Source: Photobacterium ganghwense
Lineage (GTDB): Bacteria > Pseudomonadota > Gammaproteobacteria > Enterobacterales > Vibrionaceae
Assembly: GCF_003025595.1 (NCBI RefSeq)
Contig: NZ_PYMI01000012.1
Location: 33,814-97,813 of the forward strand
DNA length: 64,000 nucleotides
Direction: 5' to 3'
The translations under genes were made by a program, and so were the position numbers. Positions 8,984 through 17,945 of the stretch are shown in pieces. The number at the start of each line of letters is the position of its first letter. Within the stretch, counting starts at the first letter, position 1. The notes under the pieces are model-generated. The model worked only from the letters and a program-made list of their open reading frames with translations. It searched no databases and was not told the DNA's origin.

Positions 8984-10339
8984 TTAAAGGCGGGTAAAAT
9001 CATTGAATAGCGCAACCGCCATTAACGCAACCAAAATGGCTGATCCCACTCTGTAGCCTATATCCTGAACTCGTTCAGAAACAGGACGACGGGTTACCGC
9101 TTCGATGGCGAAGAACATCAGATGGCCTCCGTCCAGTACCGGTAGCGGTAACAGGTTAACTATCCCCAGGTTGACACTGATCAGCGCCAGAAAGCCAAGG
9201 AAATACACCAGACCGTAGTCCGCTGTCATCCCCGCCCCTTTGGCGATCGAAATCGGGCCACTGAGGTTTTTAATTGCCACATCCCCGGTCACCAGCTTAG
9301 TTACCATATCAAATGTCAGGGTAACCAGCTGCCAGGTTTTCTCTGCTGCTTTGCCGACAGCTTCAACCGGTCCATACTGCAGGTTGATGCGGTACGACTC
9401 TGGCCAAGGCTCAATTTTCGGGGCAAAGCCAGCATAACCAATCATGTCGCCGTTGTCGGCCTGCTTTGAGCCTGGCACCAGCGTCAGGGTAACAGCGTCA
9501 CCGTCACGTTTAACATCAAGCTGCATGGCCTGAGCAGGGTGTGAGCGAACCGCCTGCACAACTTCTTGCCACTGCGTAACAGGCTGACCATCAATCGCGA
9601 TAATTTCGTCATTTAACCGTAAACCTGCCGCGATTGCTGCGCCATCTTCAACAAGTTGTGAGATGGTTAAGGTTATTTTCGGTGAATAAGGCGTGATACC
9701 AAGTGTCGTCAGTACCCGTTCGGTTTCCGGATCAAACGACCAGCCACGCAAATCCAGACGCTTTTCAACTTCGTAGTCGGCATCTGGTGCGGTGACGGTC
9801 AGCACCATCTCTTTATCACCGATATGGGAAATCATGGCCATATTAACCGATTCCCAATCTGCGGTTTTGATTCCCGAAATGGTTTTAAGTTCCATTCCGC
9901 TCGTAATTCCGGCATTTGCCGCAATAGACTGAGGCGCAACTTCACCAATCACCGGGCGTACCGCCGGTACCCCAATCAGGTAAACGACCCAGTAAGCCAC
10001 CACGGCAAACAGAAAGTTAGCCAGTGGCCCAGCGGCGACAATGGCGCTGCGCTGCCACAAATTTTTATTATTAAATGCCTGATGGCGACGGTCTGCCGGA
10101 ACATCCTCGACCCGCTCATCCAGCATTTTGACGTACCCACCCAGCGGAATCATCGCCAGGGTATATTCGGTGCCGTCTTTACCGACCTTACGCCACAACG
10201 GGCGGCCAAAGCCGATGGAGAAGCGCTCAACGTAAACACCGCAACGTCGCGCTACCCAGAAGTGACCAAATTCATGAACCGCAATCAGTATCCCGAGAGC
10301 CAGTAAAAAAGCTCCAAGACTCCACAAAACTCCCATCAT
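8984..10339 (-). CDS. rseP: Site-2 regulated intramembrane protease RseP
   Basis: Zinc metalloprotease of the inner membrane that cleaves anti-sigma factor RseA after DegS, releasing sigma E. It also clears signal peptides. The protein has 451 residues. The HEFGH zinc site is at H22-H26 in the first membrane helix and the third ligand is D403 in PVLDGGH near the C-terminus. Two PDZ domains lie between (about 110-310). Its ATG overlaps the dxr stop codon, and a second ATG follows immediately. Placing it just before bamA and skp links stress sensing to barrel assembly. Confidence 0.97.
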   Translation of the reverse strand: MMGVLWSLGAFLLALGILIAVHEFGHFWVARRCGVYVERFSIGFGRPLWRKVGKDGTEYTLAMIPLGGYVKMLDERVEDVPADRRHQAFNNKNLWQRSAIVAAGPLANFLFAVVAYWVVYLIGVPAVRPVIGEVAPQSIAANAGITSGMELKTISGIKTADWESVNMAMISHIGDKEMVLTVTAPDADYEVEKRLDLRGWSFDPETERVLTTLGITPYSPKITLTISQLVEDGAAIAAGLRLNDEIIAIDGQPVTQWQEVVQAVRSHPAQAMQLDVKRDGDAVTLTLVPGSKQADNGDMIGYAGFAPKIEPWPESYRINLQYGPVEAVGKAAEKTWQLVTLTFDMVTKLVTGDVAIKNLSGPISIAKGAGMTADYGLVYFLGFLALISVNLGIVNLLPLPVLDGGHLMFFAIEAVTRRPVSERVQDIGYRVGSAILVALMAVALFNDFTRL

Positions 10340-11532
10340 AACGATACCTTACGAATGATTTCCTGCGCTAAGCCTCGAGCCATTCTATCTAGCTCAATCA
10401 CGCTTTCCAAGTCAGTTGGCTCGCGCAAGGCGGCTTGTTCAAGTACCTGACGGTTGATACGGGCTATATCAGTAAACCCGATCTGTGTCGCCAGGAACGC
10501 GGCAACCGCCTCTTCATTGGCGGCGTTCAGTGTGGTGGTGGCAGCCTGACCGGTATAGCAGGCATCCATCGCCAGCTTGAGGCACGGATAGCGGGCAAAA
10601 TCCGGTTTCAGGAACGTAAATTCGCCCACCTGGCTGAAATCAAGGGGTGCCACTCCGGCATCTACCCTTTCAGGATAGGACATGGCACAGGCAATCGGGG
10701 TTTTCATATCCGGCAATCCCATCTGCGCCAGCACGGAACCGTCTTTATACTGCACCATAGAGTGAATCACCGATTGCGGATGGATGATGACATCCATCTG
10801 ATCGCGCCGAGCATTGAACAGCCAGCGGGCTTCAATGTATTCCAGCCCTTTGTTCATCATGGTGGCAGAATCAACAGAAATCTTTGGCCCCATGGACCAG
10901 TTCGGGTGCGCGATTGCCATTTCCGGTGTTACAGCAGCCAGATCTTTGACGTCGGTGTAACGGAACGGCCCGCCTGACCCAGTAAGCAAAATTTTACTGA
11001 CCCCGGCGGCATCAAGATCGCAGTAGCCCATTGCCCGCTGTACCTCAGCTGGTAGGCTCTGGAAAATGGCATTGTGCTCGCTGTCGACTGGCAATAACTC
11101 CGCACCATACTCCCGGCAGGCATCAATAAACATCTGGCCGGACATGACCAGCGCTTCTTTGTTCGCCAGCAAAATTCGCTTACCGGCTTTTACCCCGGCC
11201 ATGGTCGGCAGCAGACCGGCAGCACCGACAATCGCGGCCATCACCGTATCCACTTCATCCAGCGCCGCCACCTGACACAGACCGGCCTCACCGGCCAGCA
11301 CGTCAGTGGTAATCTGATGCTGCTTTAATCGTGCCGACAGCTCTTGTGCAGCCGTTTCGCAAGCCATAGCGGCATACTTCGGTCGCCATTGCAGACAAAG
11401 CTCAAACATTTTCTCTGTATTCGTTCCGGCCGCCAGGGCCACAACGTCAAACAGATCAGGGTTCTGAGCAGCAACCGCCAGGGTGCTGCTACCAATTGAG
11501 CCGGTTGCACCAAGAATTGTTAACTTACGCAT
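10336..11532 (-). CDS. dxr: 1-deoxy-D-xylulose 5-phosphate reductoisomerase
   Basis: Second enzyme of the MEP isoprenoid pathway. It converts DXP to 2-C-methyl-D-erythritol 4-phosphate with NADPH. The protein has 398 residues. The dinucleotide-binding motif GATGSIG is at residues 8-14. The metal and substrate segment LLPVDSEHNAIFQ and the later MMNKGLEYIEA helix with its metal-binding glutamate are intact. Isoprenoids made here feed UppS, encoded two genes upstream. The stop overlaps the rseP start. Also known as ispC. Confidence 0.97.
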   Translation of the reverse strand: MRKLTILGATGSIGSSTLAVAAQNPDLFDVVALAAGTNTEKMFELCLQWRPKYAAMACETAAQELSARLKQHQITTDVLAGEAGLCQVAALDEVDTVMAAIVGAAGLLPTMAGVKAGKRILLANKEALVMSGQMFIDACREYGAELLPVDSEHNAIFQSLPAEVQRAMGYCDLDAAGVSKILLTGSGGPFRYTDVKDLAAVTPEMAIAHPNWSMGPKISVDSATMMNKGLEYIEARWLFNARRDQMDVIIHPQSVIHSMVQYKDGSVLAQMGLPDMKTPIACAMSYPERVDAGVAPLDFSQVGEFTFLKPDFARYPCLKLAMDACYTGQAATTTLNAANEEAVAAFLATQIGFTDIARINRQVLEQAALREPTDLESVIELDRMARGLAQEIIRKVSL

Positions 11533-11642
11533 AGTCTCACTTTACAGCAGTTCAAATTTCATCGGGCCAGTGGAGCATGGCATTCCGGCCGGCAACAAGC
11601 AAGATATCGCTTACTGATACCGGCCGGAAAGGACCTGCTATT

Positions 11643-12491
11643 TTACACCAGCCACAGGTATAGCAGGGCGAATACAGGAAGGGCAGCCGTCAGGCTATCA
11701 ATACGGTCCAGAATACCACCGTGGCCAGGCAGGATATTGCCACTGTCTTTGATTCCGGAAACGCGCTTAAACATACTTTCGACCAAATCCCCCATCACGG
11801 AGGCAATCACAGTCACGACAGCAATCAGCAGCAGGCTGCCAACACTGACAAACGGGATATCCAGCACAAACGCGCCGCCCCAGGTTACCAGTACCGCCAG
11901 CAAGGCACCGCCAATCAGGCCTTCAATGGTTTTATTCGGGCTGACTGCCGGGGCCATCTTATGCTTACCAAAGCGTTTGCCGGAAAAATACGCGCCGGTA
12001 TCCGCCGCCCAGACCAAGACACACACCAGCAGCACCAGCTTAGCACCGTGGTAAGGATTGTCTGTGTACTGGACCGCACGAAGCATCAAAACGCTCCAGA
12101 AAAACGGGAGCAGGGTCAAAAGGCCAAACAGATATTTTAAAGAAGGGGAAGTCGACCACAATTTTGTACTACGCGGATAGCTGATCGTTAACGCTGATGC
12201 GCTCAACCACCACAAACCACCAGCCAGCAGCATGTACTGATGCGATGATGCCAATGCAGCCAAGGCTGCCGGCTCTGTCGGCATGGCGGCCAATGTTCCC
12301 CCCAGTGCCGCAACCGGCACCAACATAGCCATCCACTTAGATTTTGTGTCCAGAAATTGTGTCCACTCCCAAAACCCCAGCAAGGTGATCACTGCCAGCG
12401 CAGCTATAAAGGCAGGAAAAGGCAGAAGAAAGATTCCTGCGATTACCAGAGGGGCGAGGATTAGGGCGGTAATAATACGTTGCTTCAGCAA
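11643..12491 (-). CDS. cdsA: Phosphatidate cytidylyltransferase
   Basis: Makes CDP-diacylglycerol from phosphatidic acid and CTP at the inner membrane, the branch point of phospholipid synthesis. It is an integral membrane protein with about eight hydrophobic segments. The family signature is visible at the end as FKRVSGIKDSGNILPGHGG followed by ILDRIDSL. The start is set at a TTG at 12491 (MLKQRIITALIL), matching E. coli MLKYRLISAF and preceded by AGAGGA at 6-nt spacing. An earlier in-frame TTG at 12506 would include that ribosome site. 282 residues. Confidence 0.95.
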   Translation of the reverse strand: MLKQRIITALILAPLVIAGIFLLPFPAFIAALAVITLLGFWEWTQFLDTKSKWMAMLVPVAALGGTLAAMPTEPAALAALASSHQYMLLAGGLWWLSASALTISYPRSTKLWSTSPSLKYLFGLLTLLPFFWSVLMLRAVQYTDNPYHGAKLVLLVCVLVWAADTGAYFSGKRFGKHKMAPAVSPNKTIEGLIGGALLAVLVTWGGAFVLDIPFVSVGSLLLIAVVTVIASVMGDLVESMFKRVSGIKDSGNILPGHGGILDRIDSLTAALPVFALLYLWLV

Positions 12492-12648
12492 ACTGCGTCC
12501 TCTCAATTCTTTTTGTAATTCGGTCGGCCTGAGTTGTGTTTGTTGGCCGCGTGGTTCCCATACCTGGTAACCAGCAAAAAGGCATCCAGGGTCTGATGAC
12601 CATTAACCAGATGCCTAAAAATACTTCCAAATTATTGCGTTGTAATAT

Positions 12649-13413
12649 TTAACGTTCCAGTAATGCCTGGATCTGTTCACCTGTACAGCCAAAGCGACGC
12701 TCACGGTTTACAAACCACGCAACAGCATCTGCAAAACTGGCTTCATCGAAGTCCGGCCAATGCTGCTCAGAAAAATACATTTCTGCGTAAGCGGTTTGCC
12801 ATAACATAAAGTTACTGACCCGGCACTCACCACTGGTGCGGATCAACAGGTCAACATCCGGCTGCCCGGCAGTCGATAATTCGCTCGCCAGCATATCTTC
12901 CGTAATATCGGACGCTGTCAGTCCCTGCTCAGCCATCTTGTGTAATAAACGCTGAGTCGCCTGCATGATGTCCCACTGCCCTCCGTAGTTGGCAGCAACA
13001 TTCAGAATCATGCCGGTATTGCCTTCGGTCAGCACTTCGGCTTCGGCAATCTTGCGCTGTAAACGAGGGCTGAAACGAGAGGTATCACCAATAATACGCA
13101 GGCGGATATTGTTCTTGTGCAGCCGCTTCACTTCACGGCCCAACACCGTCATGAAAAGCTCCATCAGCAGTGAGACTTCGTCTTCAGGACGTCGCCAGTT
13201 TTCACTACTGAACGCAAACAGGGTCACCACCTGGATGCCGAGGCGTTTGGCAGTCGAGACAGTCTTACGTACGGCTTCCACGCCAGCTTTGTGGCCGAAC
13301 ACTCGAGGCTTTCCTTTGGCCTTTGCCCACCGCCCGTTACCATCCATGATGATAGCGACGTGCTTTGGCAAGCTCTCAGCACAAAGTGCAGTATCGATTG
13401 TATGATCTGCCAT
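12649..13413 (-). CDS. uppS: Undecaprenyl diphosphate synthase (cis-prenyltransferase)
   Basis: Condenses isopentenyl diphosphate units onto farnesyl diphosphate to make the C55 carrier for peptidoglycan and polysaccharide. The protein has 254 residues. The catalytic aspartate lies in IIMDGNGRWAK, followed by GHKAGVEA and the FSSENWRRP loop. The C-terminal IRTSGECRVSNFMLWQ motif binds pyrophosphate. The ribosome site GAGGGAG sits about 6 nt before the ATG and is almost adjacent to the U-run of the frr terminator. A 157-bp spacer separates it from cdsA downstream. Confidence 0.97.
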   Translation of the reverse strand: MADHTIDTALCAESLPKHVAIIMDGNGRWAKAKGKPRVFGHKAGVEAVRKTVSTAKRLGIQVVTLFAFSSENWRRPEDEVSLLMELFMTVLGREVKRLHKNNIRLRIIGDTSRFSPRLQRKIAEAEVLTEGNTGMILNVAANYGGQWDIMQATQRLLHKMAEQGLTASDITEDMLASELSTAGQPDVDLLIRTSGECRVSNFMLWQTAYAEMYFSEQHWPDFDEASFADAVAWFVNRERRFGCTGEQIQALLER

Positions 13414-13423
13414 ACATCTCCCT

Positions 13424-13456
13424 CAAAAAAAAGCGCTGTGCTGCCCGCACAGCGCT
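13424..13456 (-). terminator. Intrinsic terminator of frr
   Basis: Ten-base perfect stem AGCGCTGTGC / GCACAGCGCT (13432-13441, 13447-13456) with a 5-nt loop, followed on the minus strand by eight T. It ends about 10 bp before the uppS start codon, so uppS either depends on read-through or has a promoter not apparent in the sequence. Confidence 0.9.
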
Positions 13457-13491
13457 CAGATCAGTTTCAAGCAAATGGAAAGGCGAGCGCC

Positions 13492-14049
13492 TTAAACTTC
13501 CATCAGCTCTTTTTCTTTCGTTTCCAGGATCAGATCGATTTCTTTCACTGCTGCGTCAGTCAGCTTCTGAATGTCGTCTTGTGCACGACGATCATCATCT
13601 TCTGAAATTTCTTTGTCTTTCAGCAGTCCTTTAACGTCTGCGTTAGCGTCACGACGGATGTTACGGATTGCAACACGGCCTTGTTCTGCTTCAGCACGTA
13701 CGATTTTCACCAGGTCACGGCGACGTTCTTCTGTCAGCGGTGGCAGTGGAACGCGAATAACTGTACCTGCTGACATTGGGTTCAGACCCAGGTCAGACAT
13801 CATGATGGCTTTTTCAACTTTCTGAGTCAGCTCTTTGTCAAACACAGTAATTGCCAGCGTACGTGAGTCTTCAGCGATTACGTTCGCAACCTGACGCAGC
13901 GGCGTGTTTGAGCCGTAGTACTCAACCTGGATACCGTCCAGCAGACTTGGGTGGGCACGGCCAGTACGTACTTTTGCCAGTTGGTTTTTAAGCGCTTCAA
14001 CGCTTTTGCCCATACGCTCTTTAGCGTCTTGTTTAATTGCATCAATCAC
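13492..14049 (-). CDS. frr: Ribosome recycling factor
   Basis: With EF-G, splits post-termination ribosomes. The protein has 185 residues, the family length. It has the conserved N-terminal KVRTGRAHPSLLDGI, the central ITVFDKE and NPMSAGTVIRVPLPPLTEERR region, and the charged C-terminal helix. Same order rpsB-tsf-pyrH-frr as E. coli. Followed by a strong terminator. Confidence 0.98.
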   Translation of the reverse strand: MIDAIKQDAKERMGKSVEALKNQLAKVRTGRAHPSLLDGIQVEYYGSNTPLRQVANVIAEDSRTLAITVFDKELTQKVEKAIMMSDLGLNPMSAGTVIRVPLPPLTEERRRDLVKIVRAEAEQGRVAIRNIRRDANADVKGLLKDKEISEDDDRRAQDDIQKLTDAAVKEIDLILETKEKELMEV

Positions 14050-14126
14050 GATTTAAACCCTTAATAATTCGGTTGACGAGGGAGTCTGGCTCCCACAGGG
14101 CAAGGCCGCAACCTTGCCATTGAAAC

Positions 14127-14855
14127 TTACAGGTTGTTGATCAGCGTGCCTTCCTGCTCGCCCATCACCACACGGCGAAGAGCACCAGGCTTGTTCATGT
14201 TGAAAACACGAATTGGCATGCCGTGATCACGAGCCAGGGTAAATGCAGCCAGATCCATCACTTTTAGTTCTTTCTCAAGAACATCTTGATAGCTAAGCTT
14301 ATCACAAAGCACTGCATCTGGGTTTTTAACTGGATCATCTGTGAACACGCCATCAACTTTTGTTGCTTTCAGTACAACATCAGCTTCGATTTCAATACCG
14401 CGCAGACACGCTGCAGAGTCGGTGGTGAAGAATGGGTTACCCGTACCTGCAGAGAAAATCACGACACGGCCTTGACGCAGCTGGCTGATCGCATCAGCCC
14501 AGTTGTAATTGTCACAGACACCGTTCAGAGGAATTGCTGACATCACTTTGGCGTTCACATAGGCACGATGCAGCGCATCACGCATTGCCAGGCCGTTCAT
14601 GACTGTTGCCAGCATGCCCATGTGGTCGCCTACAACTCGGTTCATACCTGCTTCTGCAAGGCCAGCACCGCGGAACAAGTTACCGCCGCCAATAACCAGG
14701 CCAACTTGCACACCCAGCTCAATCAGTTCTTTAATTTCCTGAGCCATACGGTCAAGAACTTGTGCGTCAATACCAAAACCTTCTTCGCCCTGCAGTGCTT
14801 CACCGCTCAGCTTAAGCAAAATTCGTTGATAAGTCGGTTTAGGATTCGTGGTCAT
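14127..14855 (-). CDS. pyrH: Uridylate kinase
   Basis: Phosphorylates UMP to UDP, is allosterically controlled by GTP and UTP, and belongs to the amino acid kinase fold. The protein has 242 residues. The N-terminal ILLKLSGEALQG and GLVIGGGNLFRG phosphate-binding loops are present, as is the later FSAGTGNPFFTTDSAACLRG segment. It follows tsf after a hairpin terminator and precedes frr. Confidence 0.98.
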   Translation of the reverse strand: MTTNPKPTYQRILLKLSGEALQGEEGFGIDAQVLDRMAQEIKELIELGVQVGLVIGGGNLFRGAGLAEAGMNRVVGDHMGMLATVMNGLAMRDALHRAYVNAKVMSAIPLNGVCDNYNWADAISQLRQGRVVIFSAGTGNPFFTTDSAACLRGIEIEADVVLKATKVDGVFTDDPVKNPDAVLCDKLSYQDVLEKELKVMDLAAFTLARDHGMPIRVFNMNKPGALRRVVMGEQEGTLINNL

Positions 14856-14897
14856 TAGTGATACCTTCCAGGCTTACAAAATAGAGATATGGAGTTG

Positions 14898-14927
14898 TAA
14901 AAAGACCGCAGCCTTGGCCACGGTCTT
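14898..14927 (-). terminator. Terminator or attenuator between tsf and pyrH
   Basis: Stem AAGACCG / CGGTCTT (14902-14908, 14921-14927) with a partly paired interior and five T following on the minus strand. It would reduce expression of pyrH relative to rpsB-tsf. Confidence 0.75.
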
Positions 14928-14950
14928 CTTTTTAAGCAATTCGCGAAAGA

Positions 14951-15796
14951 TTAACCTTTCTGCGCCAGTGCTACTTCTTCAGCAAAGCTCAGGCCTTCTT
15001 GTTTCTCGATACCTTCACCCACTTCCAGGCGGACGAAAGTAGAAACAGTTGCGCCTTTCTCTTTCAGGATTTCACCAACAGATTTCTTAGGTTCCATGAT
15101 GAATGGCTGGCCAGTCAGAGACACTTCGCCAGTGAACTTCTTCATGCGGCCTTCAACCATCTTCTCAGCGATTTCTTTAGGCTTGCCTTCGTTGATCGCG
15201 ATTTCAACTTGAACTTCGCGCTCTTTAGCAACTACGTCAGCTGGTACGTCTTCTGGGTTTACGTATTCTGGACGAGATGCAGCAACGTGCATTGCGATGT
15301 GCTTCAGAGTTTCAGCGTCGCCGTTACCTGCAACAACAACACCGATGCGGTCGCCGTGACGGTAAGAAGCAATGCTTTCACCTTGGATGTACTCTACGCG
15401 ACGGATAGAGATGTTTTCACCGATTTTAGCAACCAGAGCAACACGCTTCTCTTCGAAGTCAGCTTGCAGAGCAGCAACGTCAGATTTGTTTGCAACAGCA
15501 GCTTCAGCTACTTCGTTTGCAAATGCCAGGAAGTTACCATCCTTCGCTACGAAGTCAGTTTGGCAGTTAACTTCCACAAGTGCAGCTACACCTTCACCTT
15601 CTTTGATGATGATTGCGCCTTCAGCGGCTACGTTACCTGCTTTTTTAGCAGCTTTAGCAGCACCGCTCTTACGCATGTTTTCGATCGCCAGCTCGATGTC
15701 AGCGTTCGCTTCAACAAGCGCTTTTTTACATTCCATCATGCCTGCGCCAGTACGCTCACGCAGTTCTTTAACTAGGGCAGCTGTAACTGTTGCCAT
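14951..15796 (-). CDS. tsf: Translation elongation factor Ts
   Basis: Guanine nucleotide exchange factor for EF-Tu. The protein has 281 residues (E. coli 283). The UBA-like N-terminal domain has the conserved LVKELRERTGAGMMECKKAL, and the core contains EVNCQTDFVAKD with the TDFV motif that contacts EF-Tu. It lies 113 bp downstream of rpsB with an attenuator-like hairpin between them, as in E. coli. Confidence 0.98.
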   Translation of the reverse strand: MATVTAALVKELRERTGAGMMECKKALVEANADIELAIENMRKSGAAKAAKKAGNVAAEGAIIIKEGEGVAALVEVNCQTDFVAKDGNFLAFANEVAEAAVANKSDVAALQADFEEKRVALVAKIGENISIRRVEYIQGESIASYRHGDRIGVVVAGNGDAETLKHIAMHVAASRPEYVNPEDVPADVVAKEREVQVEIAINEGKPKEIAEKMVEGRMKKFTGEVSLTGQPFIMEPKKSVGEILKEKGATVSTFVRLEVGEGIEKQEGLSFAEEVALAQKG

Positions 15797-15827
15797 TGTT
15801 ATATCCTCAGTTTTGAATACTTGGTGT

Positions 15828-15855
15828 AAAAATCAGGGGCCATGATCGGCCCCTG
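15828..15855 (-). terminator. Attenuator hairpin between rpsB and tsf
   Basis: Eight-base perfect stem CAGGGGCC / GGCCCCTG (15834-15841, 15848-15855) with a 6-nt loop followed by ATTTTT on the minus strand. It is a standard intrinsic terminator shape, probably giving partial read-through into tsf. Confidence 0.85.
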
Positions 15856-15909
15856 GTAACCATTCTTAGTTTACACAAGGTAACTTAAGATGCTCAAAGG
15901 AGCCGGCTA

Positions 15910-16638
15910 TTATTCAGCTTCTACGAAACCGTCTTGCTCAGCTTGTGCAACGATGTCTTGGTTACGACCTTCAGTTACAGAAGCAGCTACAGCGTTAGTG
16001 TAAAGCTGGATAGAACGGATTGCGTCGTCGTTACCTGGGATAACGAAGTCAACACCGTCTGGGCTTGAGTTAGTATCTACAACTGCAAATACTGGGATAC
16101 CCAGGTTGTTTGCTTCTTTGATTGCAATGTGCTCGTGATCAGCGCCGATTACGAACAGAGCGTCAGGCAGACCACCCATGTTCTTGATACCGCCCAGAGA
16201 CTTCTCAAGCTTTTCCATTTCACGAGTACGCATCAGCGCTTCTTTCTTGGTCAGCTTGTCGAAAGTACCGTCAGTAGACTGAGTTTCCAGATCTTTCAGA
16301 CGCTTGATTGACTGACGAACTGTTTTCCAGTTAGTCAGCATACCACCCAACCAACGGTTGTTTACGTAGTACTGGTCACAGCTGATTGCAGCTTCTTTGA
16401 TTGATTCGCTGGCTGCGCGCTTAGTACCAACAAACAGAACTTTACCCTTACGGCCAGCAATCTTAGTGATTTCAGCCAGAGCTTCGTTGAACATTGGTAC
16501 AGTTTTTTCTAGGTTGATGATGTGCACCTTGTTACGAGCACCGAAGATGAATGGCTTCATCTTAGGGTTCCAGTAACGAGTTTGGTGACCGAAGTGAACA
16601 CCAGCCTTCAGCATGTCGCGCATTGATACAGTTGCCAT
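15910..16638 (-). CDS. rpsB: 30S ribosomal protein S2
   Basis: Essential small-subunit protein. The start MATVSMRDMLKAGVHFGH gives 242 residues, agreeing with E. coli (241). An in-frame upstream extension to 16671 is rejected because GAGGAA lies in the right place before the 16638 ATG. It contains the conserved HFGHQTRYWNPKMKPFIFG and NNRWLGGMLTN segments. Codon use is that of a highly expressed gene. First gene of the translation cluster, divergent from map. Confidence 0.98.
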   Translation of the reverse strand: MATVSMRDMLKAGVHFGHQTRYWNPKMKPFIFGARNKVHIINLEKTVPMFNEALAEITKIAGRKGKVLFVGTKRAASESIKEAAISCDQYYVNNRWLGGMLTNWKTVRQSIKRLKDLETQSTDGTFDKLTKKEALMRTREMEKLEKSLGGIKNMGGLPDALFVIGADHEHIAIKEANNLGIPVFAVVDTNSSPDGVDFVIPGNDDAIRSIQLYTNAVAASVTEGRNQDIVAQAEQDGFVEAE

Positions 16639-16824
16639 TGAATATTCCTCTATGGGGTTAGGCGTCCACATACCCCATCTTACCGACCCAGATTAACGCC
16701 TGTGCGTTACAACTTCGCGAAAAGTCGCTGGGCACCCCGGAAGACGTGCCGATATGTGTGAGTAATTAATAAAAGTGTTTGTGTAATGTGAGCAACAACA
16801 TCGAGATGACATTACCCAATTACG
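16639..16824 (-). promoter_or_regulatory. rpsB 5' leader, probable S2 autoregulatory region
   Basis: About 185 nt lie between the inferred rpsB start of transcription and the ATG. Just before the ribosome site, ATGGGGT (16672-16678 on this strand) can pair with ACCCCAT (16652-16658) around a 13-nt loop. Autogenous control of rpsB-tsf by S2 through a conserved gammaproteobacterial leader is established in E. coli. That this leader does the same is inferred from position and length. Confidence 0.5.
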
Positions 16825-16830
16825 GCGCGC

Positions 16831-16859
16831 TTTATACCATAATTTCGCCACTAAAATCC
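16831..16859 (-). promoter_or_regulatory. rpsB promoter with extended -10
   Basis: On the minus strand TGGTATAAA (a TG-n-TATAAA extended -10, hexamer 16831-16836) is followed by a GCGCGCCG discriminator. A weak -35 (GGATTT, 16854-16859) lies 17 bp upstream. The GC-rich discriminator is the type associated with stringent control of ribosomal promoters. Confidence 0.65.
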
Positions 16860-16967
16860 AGTTTAAATATTGCCGTGACCGCGGTACAACCGTGAATCGG
16901 GTTTCCATCCAGCGCCCTCACTGTTACCATGTAGGGGAGAGCAAATTTTCATTGCAGAGAAGAGCGA

Positions 16968-17798
16968 ATGAGCATCAAGATCAAAACGGCTGAAGAAATT
17001 GAAAAAATGCGCGTTGCTGGCCGTTTGGCGGCAGAAGTGCTGGAAATGATCGAGCCTTATGTCAAGCCAGGTGTGACCACCGCAGAGCTGGACCGTATCT
17101 GCCATGAGTACATCACCAAAGAGCAAGGTGCGATTCCTGCGCCTCTGAACTACCATGGTTTCCCTAAGTCTATCTGTACCTCTATCAACCACGTGATTTG
17201 TCACGGTATTCCGGCTGAAAACGATGAGCCGGTCAGCGACAAGTTCAACAAACCGGCGGTACTGAAAGACGGCGATATTATCAATATCGATATCACAGTA
17301 ATCAAAGACGGCTACCACGGCGACACATCGAAGATGTTCGAAGTGGGCGAAGTGTCTCTGGAAGACAAACGTCTGTGCCGCGTGGCGCAAGAAAGCCTGT
17401 ACCTGGCCATGAAAAAAGTGAAGCCGGGTACCAAGCTGGGTGAAATCGGTACGGCTATCCAAAAATTCGTGAAGAACGGCAACAGCCGTTTCTCTATCGT
17501 TAAAGATTTCTGTGGCCACGGCATCGGTAACGAGTTCCATGAAGAGCCGCAGGTTGTTCACTACAAGAACAACGACCGTACCGTGCTGAAAGCCGGTATG
17601 TGCTTTACCATCGAGCCAATGATCAACGCCGGTAAATTCGGTTGCCTGGTTGATGACGAAGACGGCTGGACGGTTTACACCGTAGACGGTAAAAAGTCGG
17701 CTCAGTGGGAACACACCCTGCTGGTTACCGAAACCGGCTGCGAAGTGTTGACCCTGCGCGAGGAAGAATCGATTCCTCGCCTGATGCACAACGCCTAA
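16968..17798 (+). CDS. map: Methionine aminopeptidase, type I
   Basis: Removes the initiator methionine from nascent proteins. The protein has 276 residues, slightly longer than E. coli (264) owing to small insertions. The five dimetal ligands are all visible: D108 (NIDIT), D119 (HGDTS), H184 (CGHGIG), E216 (FTIEPM) and E248 (QWEHT). Substrate histidine H79 is in HVICHG. Divergent from rpsB and followed by an intrinsic terminator, then glnD, as in many gammaproteobacteria. Confidence 0.97.
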   Translation: MSIKIKTAEEIEKMRVAGRLAAEVLEMIEPYVKPGVTTAELDRICHEYITKEQGAIPAPLNYHGFPKSICTSINHVICHGIPAENDEPVSDKFNKPAVLKDGDIINIDITVIKDGYHGDTSKMFEVGEVSLEDKRLCRVAQESLYLAMKKVKPGTKLGEIGTAIQKFVKNGNSRFSIVKDFCGHGIGNEFHEEPQVVHYKNNDRTVLKAGMCFTIEPMINAGKFGCLVDDEDGWTVYTVDGKKSAQWEHTLLVTETGCEVLTLREEESIPRLMHNA

Positions 17799-17806
17799 GC
17801 CAATTG

Positions 17807-17833
17807 AAGCCGACCATTGCGTCGGCTTTTTTT
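17807..17833 (+). terminator. Intrinsic terminator of map
   Basis: AAGCCGAC / GTCGGCTT stem (17807-17814, 17821-17828) with a 6-nt loop and seven T. Confidence 0.9.
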
Positions 17834-17945
17834 ATGCCTGAATCTTCGCCGTGTTGATGCTCAATCCCGTGAGAAAGCAGGCTGGGCGTTTGCTCACGGT
17901 CATGATAGGGTTATGGATAAGACTTCCAACTTTGCACGGACAGCA

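Noticed and set aside
12770..12860. Unusual cysteine in the UppS SGECR motif
   Set aside because: This position (histidine in E. coli) varies in the family; the catalytic aspartate and arginines are present.
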